From assembly GCF_002723995.1 (NCBI RefSeq), contig NZ_BEWP01000005.1, positions 186,001-250,000 on the forward strand: a stretch of 64,000 nucleotides of DNA, in the 5' to 3' direction. The translations under genes were made by a program, and so were the position numbers. This stretch comes from Gluconobacter kondonii. Lineage in GTDB: Bacteria; Pseudomonadota; Alphaproteobacteria; Acetobacterales; Acetobacteraceae. The notes under the pieces were generated by a model that worked only from the letters and a program-made list of their open reading frames with translations, was not told the origin of the DNA and searched no databases. Shown here piece by piece: positions 1 to 7,849 of the stretch; positions within the stretch are counted from its first letter, which is position 1; each line of letters opens with the position of its first letter.

Positions 1-548
1 ATATTCCCGTGGTCGAACAGATGAGCGACGACATCATGGCCATGGGGGGCGAGCCGCCACCCGGCTATTCTTCAGGCGGAATGCGTACAAAACTTCTGGC
101 TGCAAAGATTGCAACGCGCGCCGGTGCGAACATGGTCATCGGAGCCGGACAGGAACACCATCCGCTGCGCAGACTGCAAAATGGCGGCCTCTGCACCTGG
201 TTCCTGGCCCAGACCGATGCAGGTTCAGCCCGTAAGCGCTGGATTGGCGGCAGCCTCCAACCCAAAGGCTCACTGACAATTGACGCAGGCGCGTGCCGCG
301 CACTTCAGGAGGGTGCCTCCCTCCTTCCCGCAGGCGTAACCGGACTTGAGGGCGTGTTCGGACGCGGCGATCTTGTCGCCATCCGCAACGCTGAAGGCAA
401 CGTGATCGGGCGCGGCCTGATCGGTTATGATTCGGATGAAAGTCTGAAACTGATCGGACACCGCTCCGGCGAAATGGAGCAGCTTCTGGGATATCGCGGC
501 CGGGATGCGTTAATTCATCGGGATGATCTGGCTCTCGATCATCCCTGA
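1..548 (+). CDS. proB: Glutamate 5-kinase, C-terminal part (partial at window start)
   Basis: This is the 3' part of an ATP-dependent glutamate 5-kinase, which makes gamma-glutamyl phosphate in the first step of proline synthesis. The frame is open to the left edge, so the start lies outside the window. The visible part begins in the amino-acid-kinase domain: IPVVEQ, then the glycine-rich SSGGMRTKLLAAKIA stretch typical of ProB. From about visible residue 95 a PUA domain follows (KGSLTIDAGA, LLPAGV, RGDLVAI, GRGLIGYDS), which bacterial ProB proteins often carry. The gene converges on the reverse-strand gene behind it. No T-tract terminator is visible in the 18 bases between them. Confidence 0.9.
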   Translation, partial: IPVVEQMSDDIMAMGGEPPPGYSSGGMRTKLLAAKIATRAGANMVIGAGQEHHPLRRLQNGGLCTWFLAQTDAGSARKRWIGGSLQPKGSLTIDAGACRALQEGASLLPAGVTGLEGVFGRGDLVAIRNAEGNVIGRGLIGYDSDESLKLIGHRSGEMEQLLGYRGRDALIHRDDLALDHP

Positions 549-566
549 CACGCCCTGCCCTGCTGT

Positions 567-1181
567 TCAGCCCCTTGGGGGCCAGCGCAGCTTGGGTTCA
601 GAACGGGGTTGGTAAGCGTCATTCTCCGCAACTGTTTTTGCGGACTGCTTCTTGTCAATGACGCGCCCAAGAGGCTGACGCGCAGTCTCTGTTGCGCCCT
701 GCTCCCATGGCGCGCGTGACCAGACCCGCTCGGACGCACTGGACAGGTCCTCTCTCACTGGAGCGGATTCAGCCTTAAAACCCCTGCGTGGCAGGGTTTC
801 AGGGTCTCCCCGTCCCATAACGCCCTGCCCCGAACCACTCTGCCCGGGACCATCCTCATAGGACGGCAGATCAGGACGCAGGGTACGTGCGGGCATCAGA
901 TAGTCTTCATCTATCCGCGTCATGCGCTCCTGAGATGCTGTGACGGCCTGTGCTATTGGTTCAGCAGAAGGACTGTCGGGACGGCTCGAAACAGCCAGGC
1001 GCAGGTTCAGCGCCCGGAGTTCAGCGCGCATCTCGGCGATCTGGAACTCCAGATCCTGCAACCGGGGCTTGGTGCCGAACACGGCGAACGGCATACAAAG
1101 CAATGCCAGAACAAAAAAAGCGGCCACCACGACCAGGCACCCGAAGGCCCAGCCTGGCAGCCATGAAAAATCAGACATCAT
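567..1181 (-). CDS. Hypothetical single-pass membrane protein with coiled coil
   Basis: I do not recognise this 204-residue protein. A strong hydrophobic segment at about residues 8-32 is followed by a short charged heptad-like helix (about 36-62: LQDLEFQIAEMRAELRALN). The rest is a long Pro/Ser/Arg/Glu-rich region that looks disordered, ending in basic residues. The arrangement suggests a membrane anchor with a cytoplasmic tail. The start may be either of two adjacent ATGs. It lies 54 bases downstream of the GapR-like gene on the same strand, so the two may be co-transcribed. Function is unknown. Confidence 0.6.
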   Translation of the reverse strand: MMSDFSWLPGWAFGCLVVVAAFFVLALLCMPFAVFGTKPRLQDLEFQIAEMRAELRALNLRLAVSSRPDSPSAEPIAQAVTASQERMTRIDEDYLMPARTLRPDLPSYEDGPGQSGSGQGVMGRGDPETLPRRGFKAESAPVREDLSSASERVWSRAPWEQGATETARQPLGRVIDKKQSAKTVAENDAYQPRSEPKLRWPPRG

Positions 1182-1235
1182 GAGGAGGCCCGGTCCAGTC
1201 TGAAAGTGGCGTGTTCGATGTTCCGGCGGCCGGAA

Positions 1236-1502
1236 TTACATTCCAAGGGCGCGACGATAGATATCGAGCAAAGTTTCCTGTTCCTCGATTTCCGCAGGCT
1301 CCTGTTTGCGCAAGCGGATGATCTGCTTGATGACTTTTACGTCAAATCCGGCCGATTTGGCTTCGGAAAAAATGTCCTTGATATCGCCAGCCAGAGCCTT
1401 GCGCTCCTCTTCCAGACGCTCGACACGCTCGATAATGGAGCGCAGACGGTCCGCAGCGATCCCGCCCGTGGCAGCGCCTTCGTTCTTGATTTCTGCATCC
1501 AT
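1236..1502 (-). CDS. GapR-like DUF2312 (UPF0335) DNA-binding protein
   Basis: This 88-residue protein matches the alphaproteobacterial DUF2312/UPF0335 family. Its pattern is a short acidic leader, GGIAADRLRSIIERVERLEEE, DIKDIFSEAKSAGFD, KVIKQIIRLRK and a C-terminal LDIYRRALG. The Caulobacter member GapR binds AT-rich, overtwisted DNA ahead of replication forks and RNA polymerase. Length and motif order are normal for the family, so a nucleoid-associated role is inferred by family. It probably shares a transcript with the membrane-protein gene downstream on the same strand. Confidence 0.85.
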   Translation of the reverse strand: MDAEIKNEGAATGGIAADRLRSIIERVERLEEERKALAGDIKDIFSEAKSAGFDVKVIKQIIRLRKQEPAEIEEQETLLDIYRRALGM

Positions 1503-1778
1503 GGTCCGGTTTCCTTATGTCGTCTGGGCTATGTTTTGCCGACGCTGCGCAAACACAGCATCCGCCGCGCGGCTTATCGTGATGAGGGTCGGACGGTCAA
1601 CGGAATTATGCGCACGTTTCATGAACGCGTGAACATGACGAAGCTTTTCTCCCGATGTCGTGCACGGCTCATCCCTTGACAGAAAGCCCCCCGACAGGGA
1701 ACTAGACGGTGCCTGAAACGGCCTGAACCTTAACCCTTTTTTCCCGGTCTGCGGGTTCGAGAGGTCAGAGAGTCTTCC
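1503..1778. other. Intergenic region between divergent genes (GapR-like and zwf)
   Basis: This stretch of about 276 bases separates the start of the GapR-like gene from the start of zwf, so it must hold promoters for both directions. I see no convincing -35/-10 pair or hairpin. Open frames crossing it are not supported by family resemblance or ribosome-binding sites. Confidence 0.5.
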
Positions 1779-3248
1779 ATGGAACATTTTCAGCAGGTCG
1801 AGCCTTTCGACTATGTCATCTTCGGCGCCACTGGCGATCTCACGATGCGCAAGCTGCTGCCCGCGCTCTATAACCGCCTCCGGCTGGGCCAGATTCCGGA
1901 TGATGCCCGCATCATCGGAGCCGCCCGGACGGAGCTGAGCCGTGAGGCCTATGTCGCGCGTGCCCGTGAGGCGCTTGAGCGTTTCCTTCCTTCGGATGTC
2001 CTGAGCCCCGGACTGGTGGACCGTTTTCTGGCCCGTCTGGACTATGTGACCCTCGACAGCAGCCGCCAGAGCGAACAGTGGGACAGCCTGACGTCCCTCT
2101 TCGCCAAGGCACAGCCTGATCGGGTACGGGTCTTTTATTTCGCAACCGCGCCGCAGCTTTACGGCAGCATTTGCGAAAACCTGCACCGGTATGGGCTGAT
2201 CACGGCCAATTCGCGGGTGGTGCTTGAAAAGCCCATCGGAACGGATATGGCGACCGCAACCGCCATCAATGACGGTGTGGGCCAGTATTTCCCGGAAAAG
2301 CAGATCTACCGGATCGATCACTATCTCGGCAAAGAGACGGTCCAGAACGTTCTTGCCCTGCGCTTTGCTAATCCGCTCATCAATGCGGCATGGTCAGCAG
2401 AGCATATCGAGAGCGTGCAGATCACCGCTGCCGAGACGGTCGGCGTTGAAGGTCGTGCCGCTTATTACGATACGTCAGGCGCACTGCGCGACATGATCCA
2501 AAACCATCTGCTTCAGGTGCTGTGTCTGGTCGCTATGGAAGCGCCGGACTCCCTCGAGGCCGATGCCGTCCGCAACGCCAAACTGGCGGTTCTGAACGCG
2601 CTGCGCCCGATCACCGAAGCCAGTGCAGCGACCGAGACCGTGCGTGCGCAATACACGGCTGGTGTGATCGGCGGCGAAAATGTTCCGGGCTATCTTGAAG
2701 AACTGGGTACGCCCAGCGCCACGGAAACCTATGCCGCCGTCCGCGCCTGGGTTGATACGCCGCGCTGGAAGAACGTGCCGTTCTATATCCGCACAGCCAA
2801 GCGCTCGGCCCGCAAAGTCAGCGAGATCGTCGTGACGTTCCGCCCGGCTGCGACCGCGATGTTTGGTGCAGCTCCCGCCAGCAACCGCCTCGTGCTGCGC
2901 ATCCAGCCCAATGAGGGTGTGGAACTGCGCCTGAACGTCAAGAACCCCGCGCTGGATGTGTTCAACCTCCACACGGCGGATCTGGATACCTCCATCCGTA
3001 TGGAAGGCGGCATGCCCTTCCCCGACTCCTACGAAAGGCTGCTGCTAGACGCGGTCCGGGGCGATCCGGTCCTCTTCATCCGTCGCGACGAAGTCGAAGC
3101 TGCATGGCGCTGGGCTGAACCGGTCCTTGATGCGTGGAAGCATAATAAGGTACCCATGCAGACCTACAGCGCCGGTTCCTACGGTCCGGAGCAGGCGACC
3201 CGTCTGCTTGCCGAGCATGGCGACACCTGGCACGAAGCCTCGGAGTAA
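1779..3248 (+). CDS. zwf: Glucose-6-phosphate 1-dehydrogenase
   Basis: The 489-residue protein oxidises glucose 6-phosphate to 6-phosphogluconolactone with NAD(P)+, the entry to the oxidative pentose phosphate pathway. That pathway is a main route of sugar breakdown in acetic acid bacteria. The nucleotide-binding loop IFGATGDLTMRKLLPAL is near residue 13. The family signature RIDHYLGKE is at about 178-186, and the conserved IQNHLLQVL helix of the substrate site follows near 239. Length is typical. The ATG at 1779 places the Rossmann loop at the usual distance from the N-terminus. A small membrane-protein gene follows after 6 bases. Confidence 0.96.
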   Translation: MEHFQQVEPFDYVIFGATGDLTMRKLLPALYNRLRLGQIPDDARIIGAARTELSREAYVARAREALERFLPSDVLSPGLVDRFLARLDYVTLDSSRQSEQWDSLTSLFAKAQPDRVRVFYFATAPQLYGSICENLHRYGLITANSRVVLEKPIGTDMATATAINDGVGQYFPEKQIYRIDHYLGKETVQNVLALRFANPLINAAWSAEHIESVQITAAETVGVEGRAAYYDTSGALRDMIQNHLLQVLCLVAMEAPDSLEADAVRNAKLAVLNALRPITEASAATETVRAQYTAGVIGGENVPGYLEELGTPSATETYAAVRAWVDTPRWKNVPFYIRTAKRSARKVSEIVVTFRPAATAMFGAAPASNRLVLRIQPNEGVELRLNVKNPALDVFNLHTADLDTSIRMEGGMPFPDSYERLLLDAVRGDPVLFIRRDEVEAAWRWAEPVLDAWKHNKVPMQTYSAGSYGPEQATRLLAEHGDTWHEASE

Positions 3249-3254
3249 CCACAT

Positions 3255-3725
3255 TTGAGTGATGATAAAAGCGCAACGCCCCGTCTGGGCCGCGCGCCGG
3301 GCAAAAATACACGCCGCCAGCCCCGCAGCTTCAAACAGCTTCTGCTGCGGCGGCTTCTGATCGTCATCCCGGCTTTTCTGCTCATGTTCATTGCAGTCCG
3401 GAGTGGGCTGCTGGACATGTCTTATGACAAGATCACGTTCAGCAAGCTGAGCTGGTTCGATAACACCGCTCTGGTGGAGCATCTCCGCCTTGCGGTGGTG
3501 AAGGACAATCTGACGGATCTACCGCGCAACTGCCTCGTCTTCGTCGTGAACGGCAGCGCGTCCGACAACACACCGACGATGGACGTTCTCGGACGGCACG
3601 GTAATGGCTGCCCCGGCGAGAAGCCTTCGGCCGACAAGCTGTTCAGCCTGAAGATCAACCGGGCCGACCGGACCGTACAGACCGATGCGGGAACACCCGG
3701 CTCCTTCCACGACCTGCCTCTCTGA
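3255..3725 (+). CDS. Hypothetical small membrane protein, TTG start
   Basis: This 156-residue protein is not assigned to a family. A basic N-terminus (about 1-32, many Arg/Lys/Pro) is followed by one hydrophobic segment at about 33-52 (LIVIPAFLLMFIAV) and then a polar domain of about 100 residues, probably periplasmic. The frame begins with TTG six bases after the zwf stop. No ATG occurs in frame before residue 40, inside the membrane segment, so TTG is the likely start. The position implies co-transcription with zwf. A bidirectional hairpin terminator follows. Confidence 0.65.
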   Translation: MSDDKSATPRLGRAPGKNTRRQPRSFKQLLLRRLLIVIPAFLLMFIAVRSGLLDMSYDKITFSKLSWFDNTALVEHLRLAVVKDNLTDLPRNCLVFVVNGSASDNTPTMDVLGRHGNGCPGEKPSADKLFSLKINRADRTVQTDAGTPGSFHDLPL

Positions 3726-3734
3726 CGTGTTCGG

Positions 3735-3768
3735 AAAAAACGGAGCGCCCTAGGACGCTCCGTTTTTC
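3735..3768. terminator. Bidirectional rho-independent terminator between convergent genes
   Basis: A GC-rich stem AACGGAGCG / CGCTCCGTT is flanked by A's on the left and T's on the right, so it can act in both directions. It serves the zwf-side transcript and the convergent esterase. The esterase stop codon lies inside the hairpin. Confidence 0.85.
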
Positions 3769-4745
3769 TCCTGCGCAAAAGCCTCGCGCAGAAACATTCC
3801 CCCTTCTCTCAACGCCCGCCGCCCATCCCGGAACAGCGCATAGCCGTTCAGGAAACCATGAATCATGCGCGGGAAGTTTTTCAGCACAACCGGCACCCCG
3901 GCCTCATTCAGGCGACGGGCATAAAGCTCGCCTTCGCCCCTGAGTGGATCGAACCCCGCAGTGACGATCATAGCGGGCGGCAGAATCTCGAAATCGTCAG
4001 CCAGCAATGGCGAAAATGCCGGATCAAAAAGCTGCTCCGGTCTCGTCAGCGTCTGACCGCAATACCAGTACAGAAGCTCCACACTCAGCATGTACCCGTC
4101 CGCATAAGCCTGACGGGACGGCGGAACGAACGGACCGCTCAGGGCAGGATAATACAAAAGCTGAGCGCTGAGCGGGCGTGATCCCCGCGCCCGCACCCAT
4201 TGCGTGAGCGCGGCAGAAAGATTACCCCCCGCACTGTCACCCGCCACAGCCACAGGCACATCAGCCGGCACAGTCGCGAAAATCCACTCCAACGCGGCTT
4301 TGGCATCATCCAGAGCAGCCGGAAAACGATGTTCGGGCGCAAGACGATAATCCAACGACAGCACCATCGCCCCTGACGAGGCCGCAAGGCGGCAGCAGAT
4401 CCCATGATGCGAGACGAGATCGCAATGCACGAATCCGCCGCCGTGCAGAAACAGCACAACACCCCTGACTTTCCCCCGTGGCCGGTACAGACGCGCATTC
4501 CGCTCTCCCTCAGCCCCGGGAACGCGGATCTCACGCCACTGACGGATCCGCAGCGACGAAAGACTGACCGGGAAACTCGGGCGTCCCGTCACACGGCGGA
4601 TCTGTTGCAGAGCGTCCGCAGAAGGCTGTGGGGCAGGGATGGCCGGAATTTCGTCAAGAGCGATTGTTCGCGGTGCAACACCACGTCTGCGGCTCTGTCG
4701 GGCCAGCCAGAACAGGAAGATCCGCAATGTCAGGGTCGGGCGCAT
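3750..4745 (-). CDS. Alpha/beta hydrolase, hormone-sensitive-lipase family esterase
   Basis: This 331-residue hydrolase carries the HSL (family IV) esterase marks. The oxyanion-hole HGGG is at residues 101-104 and the nucleophile elbow GDSAGG at 169-174 (Ser171). The late DPLRGEG (Asp) and IHGFLNGY (His) segments complete the triad. Family members hydrolyse short- to medium-chain acyl esters; the substrate here cannot be read from sequence. The N-terminus has a short hydrophobic/basic stretch but no clear signal peptide. It is transcribed toward zwf and ends in the shared terminator. Confidence 0.9.
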   Translation of the reverse strand: MRPTLTLRIFLFWLARQSRRRGVAPRTIALDEIPAIPAPQPSADALQQIRRVTGRPSFPVSLSSLRIRQWREIRVPGAEGERNARLYRPRGKVRGVVLFLHGGGFVHCDLVSHHGICCRLAASSGAMVLSLDYRLAPEHRFPAALDDAKAALEWIFATVPADVPVAVAGDSAGGNLSAALTQWVRARGSRPLSAQLLYYPALSGPFVPPSRQAYADGYMLSVELLYWYCGQTLTRPEQLFDPAFSPLLADDFEILPPAMIVTAGFDPLRGEGELYARRLNEAGVPVVLKNFPRMIHGFLNGYALFRDGRRALREGGMFLREAFAQEKNGAS

Positions 4746-4783
4746 TTATCCCTTATGCTCCGGTCATCAGTAAAAGTCTGCCC

Positions 4784-4812
4784 TTGACCCCGGAGGCGTC
4801 CCGGAGCAGTGT
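4784..4812 (+). promoter_or_regulatory. Possible promoter of RNase P RNA
   Basis: A TTGACC -35-like hexamer at 4784 stands 17 bases before a poor -10 (CAGTGT, 4807-4812). Transcription would begin close to 4819, just where the first paired base of the RNA lies. The -10 match is weak, so the call rests mainly on position. Confidence 0.35.
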
Positions 4813-4819
4813 CTGCCCC

Positions 4820-5237
4820 GCCAGACGGCTGGACGATCGCTGTGTGTGCGATGAGGATCGCATACAGGGAGGAAAGTCCGGGCTCCACGGGAAAACGGTA
4901 CCGGTTAATTGCCGGCGGGGGCGACCCTAGGGACAGTGCCACAGAAAACAGACCGCCCGCCGGACTGTTTTTTCAGCGATTTATCGCGGGGAAAATACGT
5001 TGCGGGTAAGGGCGAAACGGTGCGGCAAGAGCGCACCGCATCTCCGGCAACGGCGATGGTCACGGTAAACCCTACCGGGAGCAAGACCGAATAGGAACGG
5101 CAGGTTTCCGCAAGGAAGCCGGGGGCTTCTCGCCCCGTCGTTCGGGTTGGTTGCGTGAGGCCTGCAGCAATGCAGGTCCCAGAGGAATGATCGTCCCGCT
5201 TTCGGGCGGACAGAACCCGGCTTACAGGCCGTCTGGC
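4820..5237 (+). ncRNA. rnpB: RNase P RNA (bacterial class A)
   Basis: This is the catalytic RNA of ribonuclease P, which removes 5' leaders from tRNA precursors. The ends form a perfect P1 stem: GCCAGACGGC at 4820-4829 pairs with GCCGTCTGGC at 5228-5237. Universally conserved core elements are present in order: GAGGAAAGTCCGGGCTC near 4870, the ACAGAA element near 4941, GGTAAGGGCGAAACGGTGCG near 5003-5024, AGACCGAATAG near 5085, GAGGAATGATCG near 5180 and ACAGAACCCGGCTTACAGG near 5210-5227. The length of 418 bases is normal for the class. A terminator-like hairpin follows about 160 bases downstream. Confidence 0.96.
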
Positions 5238-5394
5238 ACCCTCTGAAAATCTGTTCTTCCAGTAATTGTCTCCTCCCCCAAAGAAGAACAAAAACAGAAC
5301 AAATAACGGCAGGTATAGATCCGCCTCCGCGATTATCCCTGATAAACCCTAATAAACAGCAAAAATTTTTGTCACATTTCAACTTTTGAAAATG

Positions 5395-5416
5395 CCGCAG
5401 TTTTCTGCGGTTTTTT
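5395..5416 (+). terminator. Rho-independent terminator upstream of the dcw promoter
   Basis: The stem CCGCAG / CTGCGG with a TTTT loop is followed directly by six T's. It insulates the dcw operon from rnpB transcription. Confidence 0.75.
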
Positions 5417-5428
5417 GACGATATGTGT

Positions 5429-5459
5429 TTGACGTCCCATGAAATCCCATGATATCCCA
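5429..5459 (+). promoter_or_regulatory. mraZ promoter with three MraZ-type operator repeats
   Basis: TCCCA occurs at 5435, 5445 and 5455, exactly 10 bases apart; on the other strand this is TGGGA repeated three times. MraZ proteins are known to bind tandem TGGGN repeats with 10-base spacing in front of their own operon and repress it. The repeats overlap a candidate promoter: TTGACG at 5429-5434, a 17-base spacer, then ATATCC at 5452-5457. Repressor binding there would block RNA polymerase. The spacing and place are seen directly; autorepression is inferred from the family. Confidence 0.8.
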
Positions 5460-5529
5460 ATAAAGACCAAGCCAAATAATCAGCAGCCGAATACCCGGTT
5501 TCTGAATGCAGGAAGGAGGCACATCGTTC

Positions 5530-6024
5530 ATGAGCATGTTCCTCGGCACGCATCAGAACCGTTTCGATGCCAAGGGACGCGTCTCTATCCCTGCACCTTT
5601 CCGTGCTGCCCTGAAATCTCAGGCCCAGCCGGGCGACCCGCTGGTTATTCTTCGCCCGTCCCATCTCCACCCATGCATCGAGGGTTGGACGGCTGGCGCT
5701 TTCGCCTCCCTTGCCACTCCGCTTGACGAATACGACCCGTTTTCGGAAGACCACGAAGATCTGGCCGCCAGCCTCTACGCGGATGCCTATCCGCTGGACA
5801 GCGACAAGGAAGGCCGAATCATTCTGCCCGAAACCCTGCGCACCCATGCGGCGCTGACGGATGAAGTCTCTTTCATGGGGCTGGGACGGACATTCCAAAT
5901 CTGGCATCCCGCCGCTGCCGAAGAGCGCCGTCAGGCCGCCCGTAGCCGTGCAAAAACACTTGCAACGAGCCGTCGCCCCATCAGCGCGCCTGCCGCTACA
6001 AACACTGCGGGAGCAGCCGAATGA
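5530..6024 (+). CDS. mraZ: Transcriptional regulator MraZ
   Basis: MraZ is a ring-forming DNA-binding protein that controls the division and cell-wall cluster it heads. The protein has two tandem SpoVT/AbrB-like repeats: [22 protein letters not shown] near the N-terminus and [18 protein letters not shown] from about residue 90. A variable Ala/Arg-rich C-terminal tail follows. I chose the ATG at 5530 (MSMFLGT) rather than the one at 5506, because AAGGAGG at 5512-5518 is a good ribosome-binding site for 5530 and the family begins at about this point. The operator repeats upstream fit autoregulation. Its end overlaps rsmH by 4 bases. Confidence 0.93.
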   Translation: MSMFLGTHQNRFDAKGRVSIPAPFRAALKSQAQPGDPLVILRPSHLHPCIEGWTAGAFASLATPLDEYDPFSEDHEDLAASLYADAYPLDSDKEGRIILPETLRTHAALTDEVSFMGLGRTFQIWHPAAAEERRQAARSRAKTLATSRRPISAPAATNTAGAAE

Positions 6025-6977
6025 ACGCGATCACTCTGGTTCACTCGGGTCACGTCCCTGTCATGCTGCATGAGGTACTCGAAGCCCTCGCACCCCGCGC
6101 TGGTGGCCGGTATCTGGACGGTACGTTCGGCGGCGGTGGCTATGCCCGCGCCATTCTGAACGCCGCTGACTGCACCCTCGACGGCATCGACCGTGATCCG
6201 GCGGCTATCGAACGCGGAAACGCCATGGCCGTACAGGCCAACGGACGACTGCGGATGCATCAGGGCACGTTCGGTGACATGGAAGCTCTGGTTGGCGCAG
6301 AAGGCCCGTTTGACGGCATCGTGCTGGATCTGGGCGTCTCGTCCTTTCAGATCGATCAGGCCGAGCGCGGCTTTTCGTTCCGGAACGATGGCCCGCTGGA
6401 CATGCGCATGGGTTCGGACGGCCCCTCCGCCGCCGATTTGGTCAATGACCTCAAGGAAGCGGACCTCGCGGACATTCTTTATCGGTACGGCGAAGAAAAA
6501 CTCTCCCGCCGCATCGCACGCGCCATTGTGGCTGCCCGCGCCGAAGCTCCGATCACTACGACCGGCCAGCTTGCCCATATCATCCGCTGCTGCGTTCCCC
6601 GTGACCGCGCCAATATCGACCCCGCAACCCGCAGCTTTCAGGGATTGCGGATTGCCGTGAACGACGAGCTCGGCGAACTGGAGCGGGCTCTGGAAGCAGC
6701 GCCGCGCCTTCTGGCGCCGGGCGGTATTTTCGTGGTCGTCACCTTCCATTCCCTCGAAGACCGTCTGGCGAAGCGTGCCATGGCTGTTCTCGCAGGACGG
6801 ACGGGAAATCCTTCCCGCTACGAACCGGCTCCGCTTCGTCAGAACGCGCCGGCTTTTTCCCTTCTCCATTCCCGCCCCCTCTCCGCTACGGACGAGGAAT
6901 CCCGGGAAAATCCGCGCGCCCGCAGCGCCCGCCTGCGTGCACTGGTCCGTAATCCCGCCTCAGGAATGCCCTCATGA
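6021..6977 (+). CDS. rsmH: 16S rRNA m4C1402 methyltransferase RsmH
   Basis: RsmH (MraW) transfers a methyl group from SAM to N4 of C1402 in 16S rRNA. The 318-residue protein shows the family start [13 protein letters not shown], the SAM-binding loop [16 protein letters not shown] at about 34-49, [21 protein letters not shown], the long [16 protein letters not shown] motif and [14 protein letters not shown] near the C-terminus. It starts in an ATGA overlap with mraZ and ends in another with ftsL, consistent with translational coupling. Confidence 0.96.
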   Translation: MNAITLVHSGHVPVMLHEVLEALAPRAGGRYLDGTFGGGGYARAILNAADCTLDGIDRDPAAIERGNAMAVQANGRLRMHQGTFGDMEALVGAEGPFDGIVLDLGVSSFQIDQAERGFSFRNDGPLDMRMGSDGPSAADLVNDLKEADLADILYRYGEEKLSRRIARAIVAARAEAPITTTGQLAHIIRCCVPRDRANIDPATRSFQGLRIAVNDELGELERALEAAPRLLAPGGIFVVVTFHSLEDRLAKRAMAVLAGRTGNPSRYEPAPLRQNAPAFSLLHSRPLSATDEESRENPRARSARLRALVRNPASGMPS

Positions 6978-7768
6978 TCCGGCCCTTCACAGTCGCCTGT
7001 GCCGTCCTTGCCGCAGGATCTGGCCTGTTTCTCTATACAAAGAAGCATGAGACCACGGTTCTGGACCAGCAGATCACGAAAATCGTGCAGGACACACAGC
7101 GTGTGCGGAGCCAGACCGCCATGCTGCGGACGGAATGGGCCCTCCTGAACCAGCCGGACCGCCTCAACACCCTCGCCGCCCGCTTCGTCCCGACGCTGCA
7201 TCCGATGGAGCCGGACCAGTTCATCCGCATGACGTCCCTTGAAGCGCATCTTCCGGCTCCCGGCTCGAAAGCTCAGGCGGCAGATCCTCGCGAAGGACTG
7301 CATGAAGTCGTCAACAGGGCCGCAGAAGCCGCACATCTGCCCCTGCCCGCTCCACAAGCCGTCGTGCATGCCCCACCTCCTGTCCAGAGCGCGCCCGCGC
7401 CCCGGCCTGTGGTCGTAGCCATGGCAAGTCATCCTGCCCCGGTCGTCGTCAAACCTGCTGCGACTCCGGCACACCCTTCCCATGCCCATACTGCAGATGT
7501 CCAACTCGCGTCTGCCGCTCCGCATCCGGCTACAGCGTCCGTTCACAGCCATGCGGACACAGCGCCAAACGTCCATCTTGTCAGCTATCGTGAGAGCCAC
7601 CCTGCTCCGCTGATGGTGGCCGCCTGGCATCCGCAGACTGTTCATGTCAGCCATGCGCCTGTAACGACCCGCCTTGCGGAAGAGCGCCCGCGGGCGCATC
7701 ACGCTCAACTTTCCGCTCTGGCAAATGTAAATGACGCATTGCCCGCACCGGTGCCGTTGGCTAACTGA
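6974..7768 (+). CDS. ftsL: FtsL-like cell division protein with long His/Ala/Pro-rich tail
   Basis: The place between rsmH and ftsI and the topology identify FtsL, a divisome scaffold that helps activate FtsWI. A short cytoplasmic N-terminus and a membrane helix at about 4-21 are followed by a heptad-rich periplasmic helix ([19 protein letters not shown]) and the short RLNTLAARF segment near 63-71. FtsL is usually about 100 residues, but this one has 264. Residues from about 91 on form a low-complexity Ala/Pro/Val tail with 18 histidines by my count. No domain is visible in the tail. It starts in a 4-base overlap with rsmH. Confidence 0.8.
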   Translation: MIRPFTVACAVLAAGSGLFLYTKKHETTVLDQQITKIVQDTQRVRSQTAMLRTEWALLNQPDRLNTLAARFVPTLHPMEPDQFIRMTSLEAHLPAPGSKAQAADPREGLHEVVNRAAEAAHLPLPAPQAVVHAPPPVQSAPAPRPVVVAMASHPAPVVVKPAATPAHPSHAHTADVQLASAAPHPATASVHSHADTAPNVHLVSYRESHPAPLMVAAWHPQTVHVSHAPVTTRLAEERPRAHHAQLSALANVNDALPAPVPLAN

Positions 7769-7849
7769 AAGCCCTTCCATCGTTAACCGCTCGTTCAGCA
7801 TTTTCGGATAGCTTAGGGCGAGCCCTCCAACAGGACGCACCCCCGCACG

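Noticed and set aside
4981-5907. A 308-codon open frame on the reverse strand crossing rnpB, the mraZ promoter and mraZ
   Set aside because: It crosses a structural RNA and a promoter, which is incompatible with a protein gene, and has no family match.
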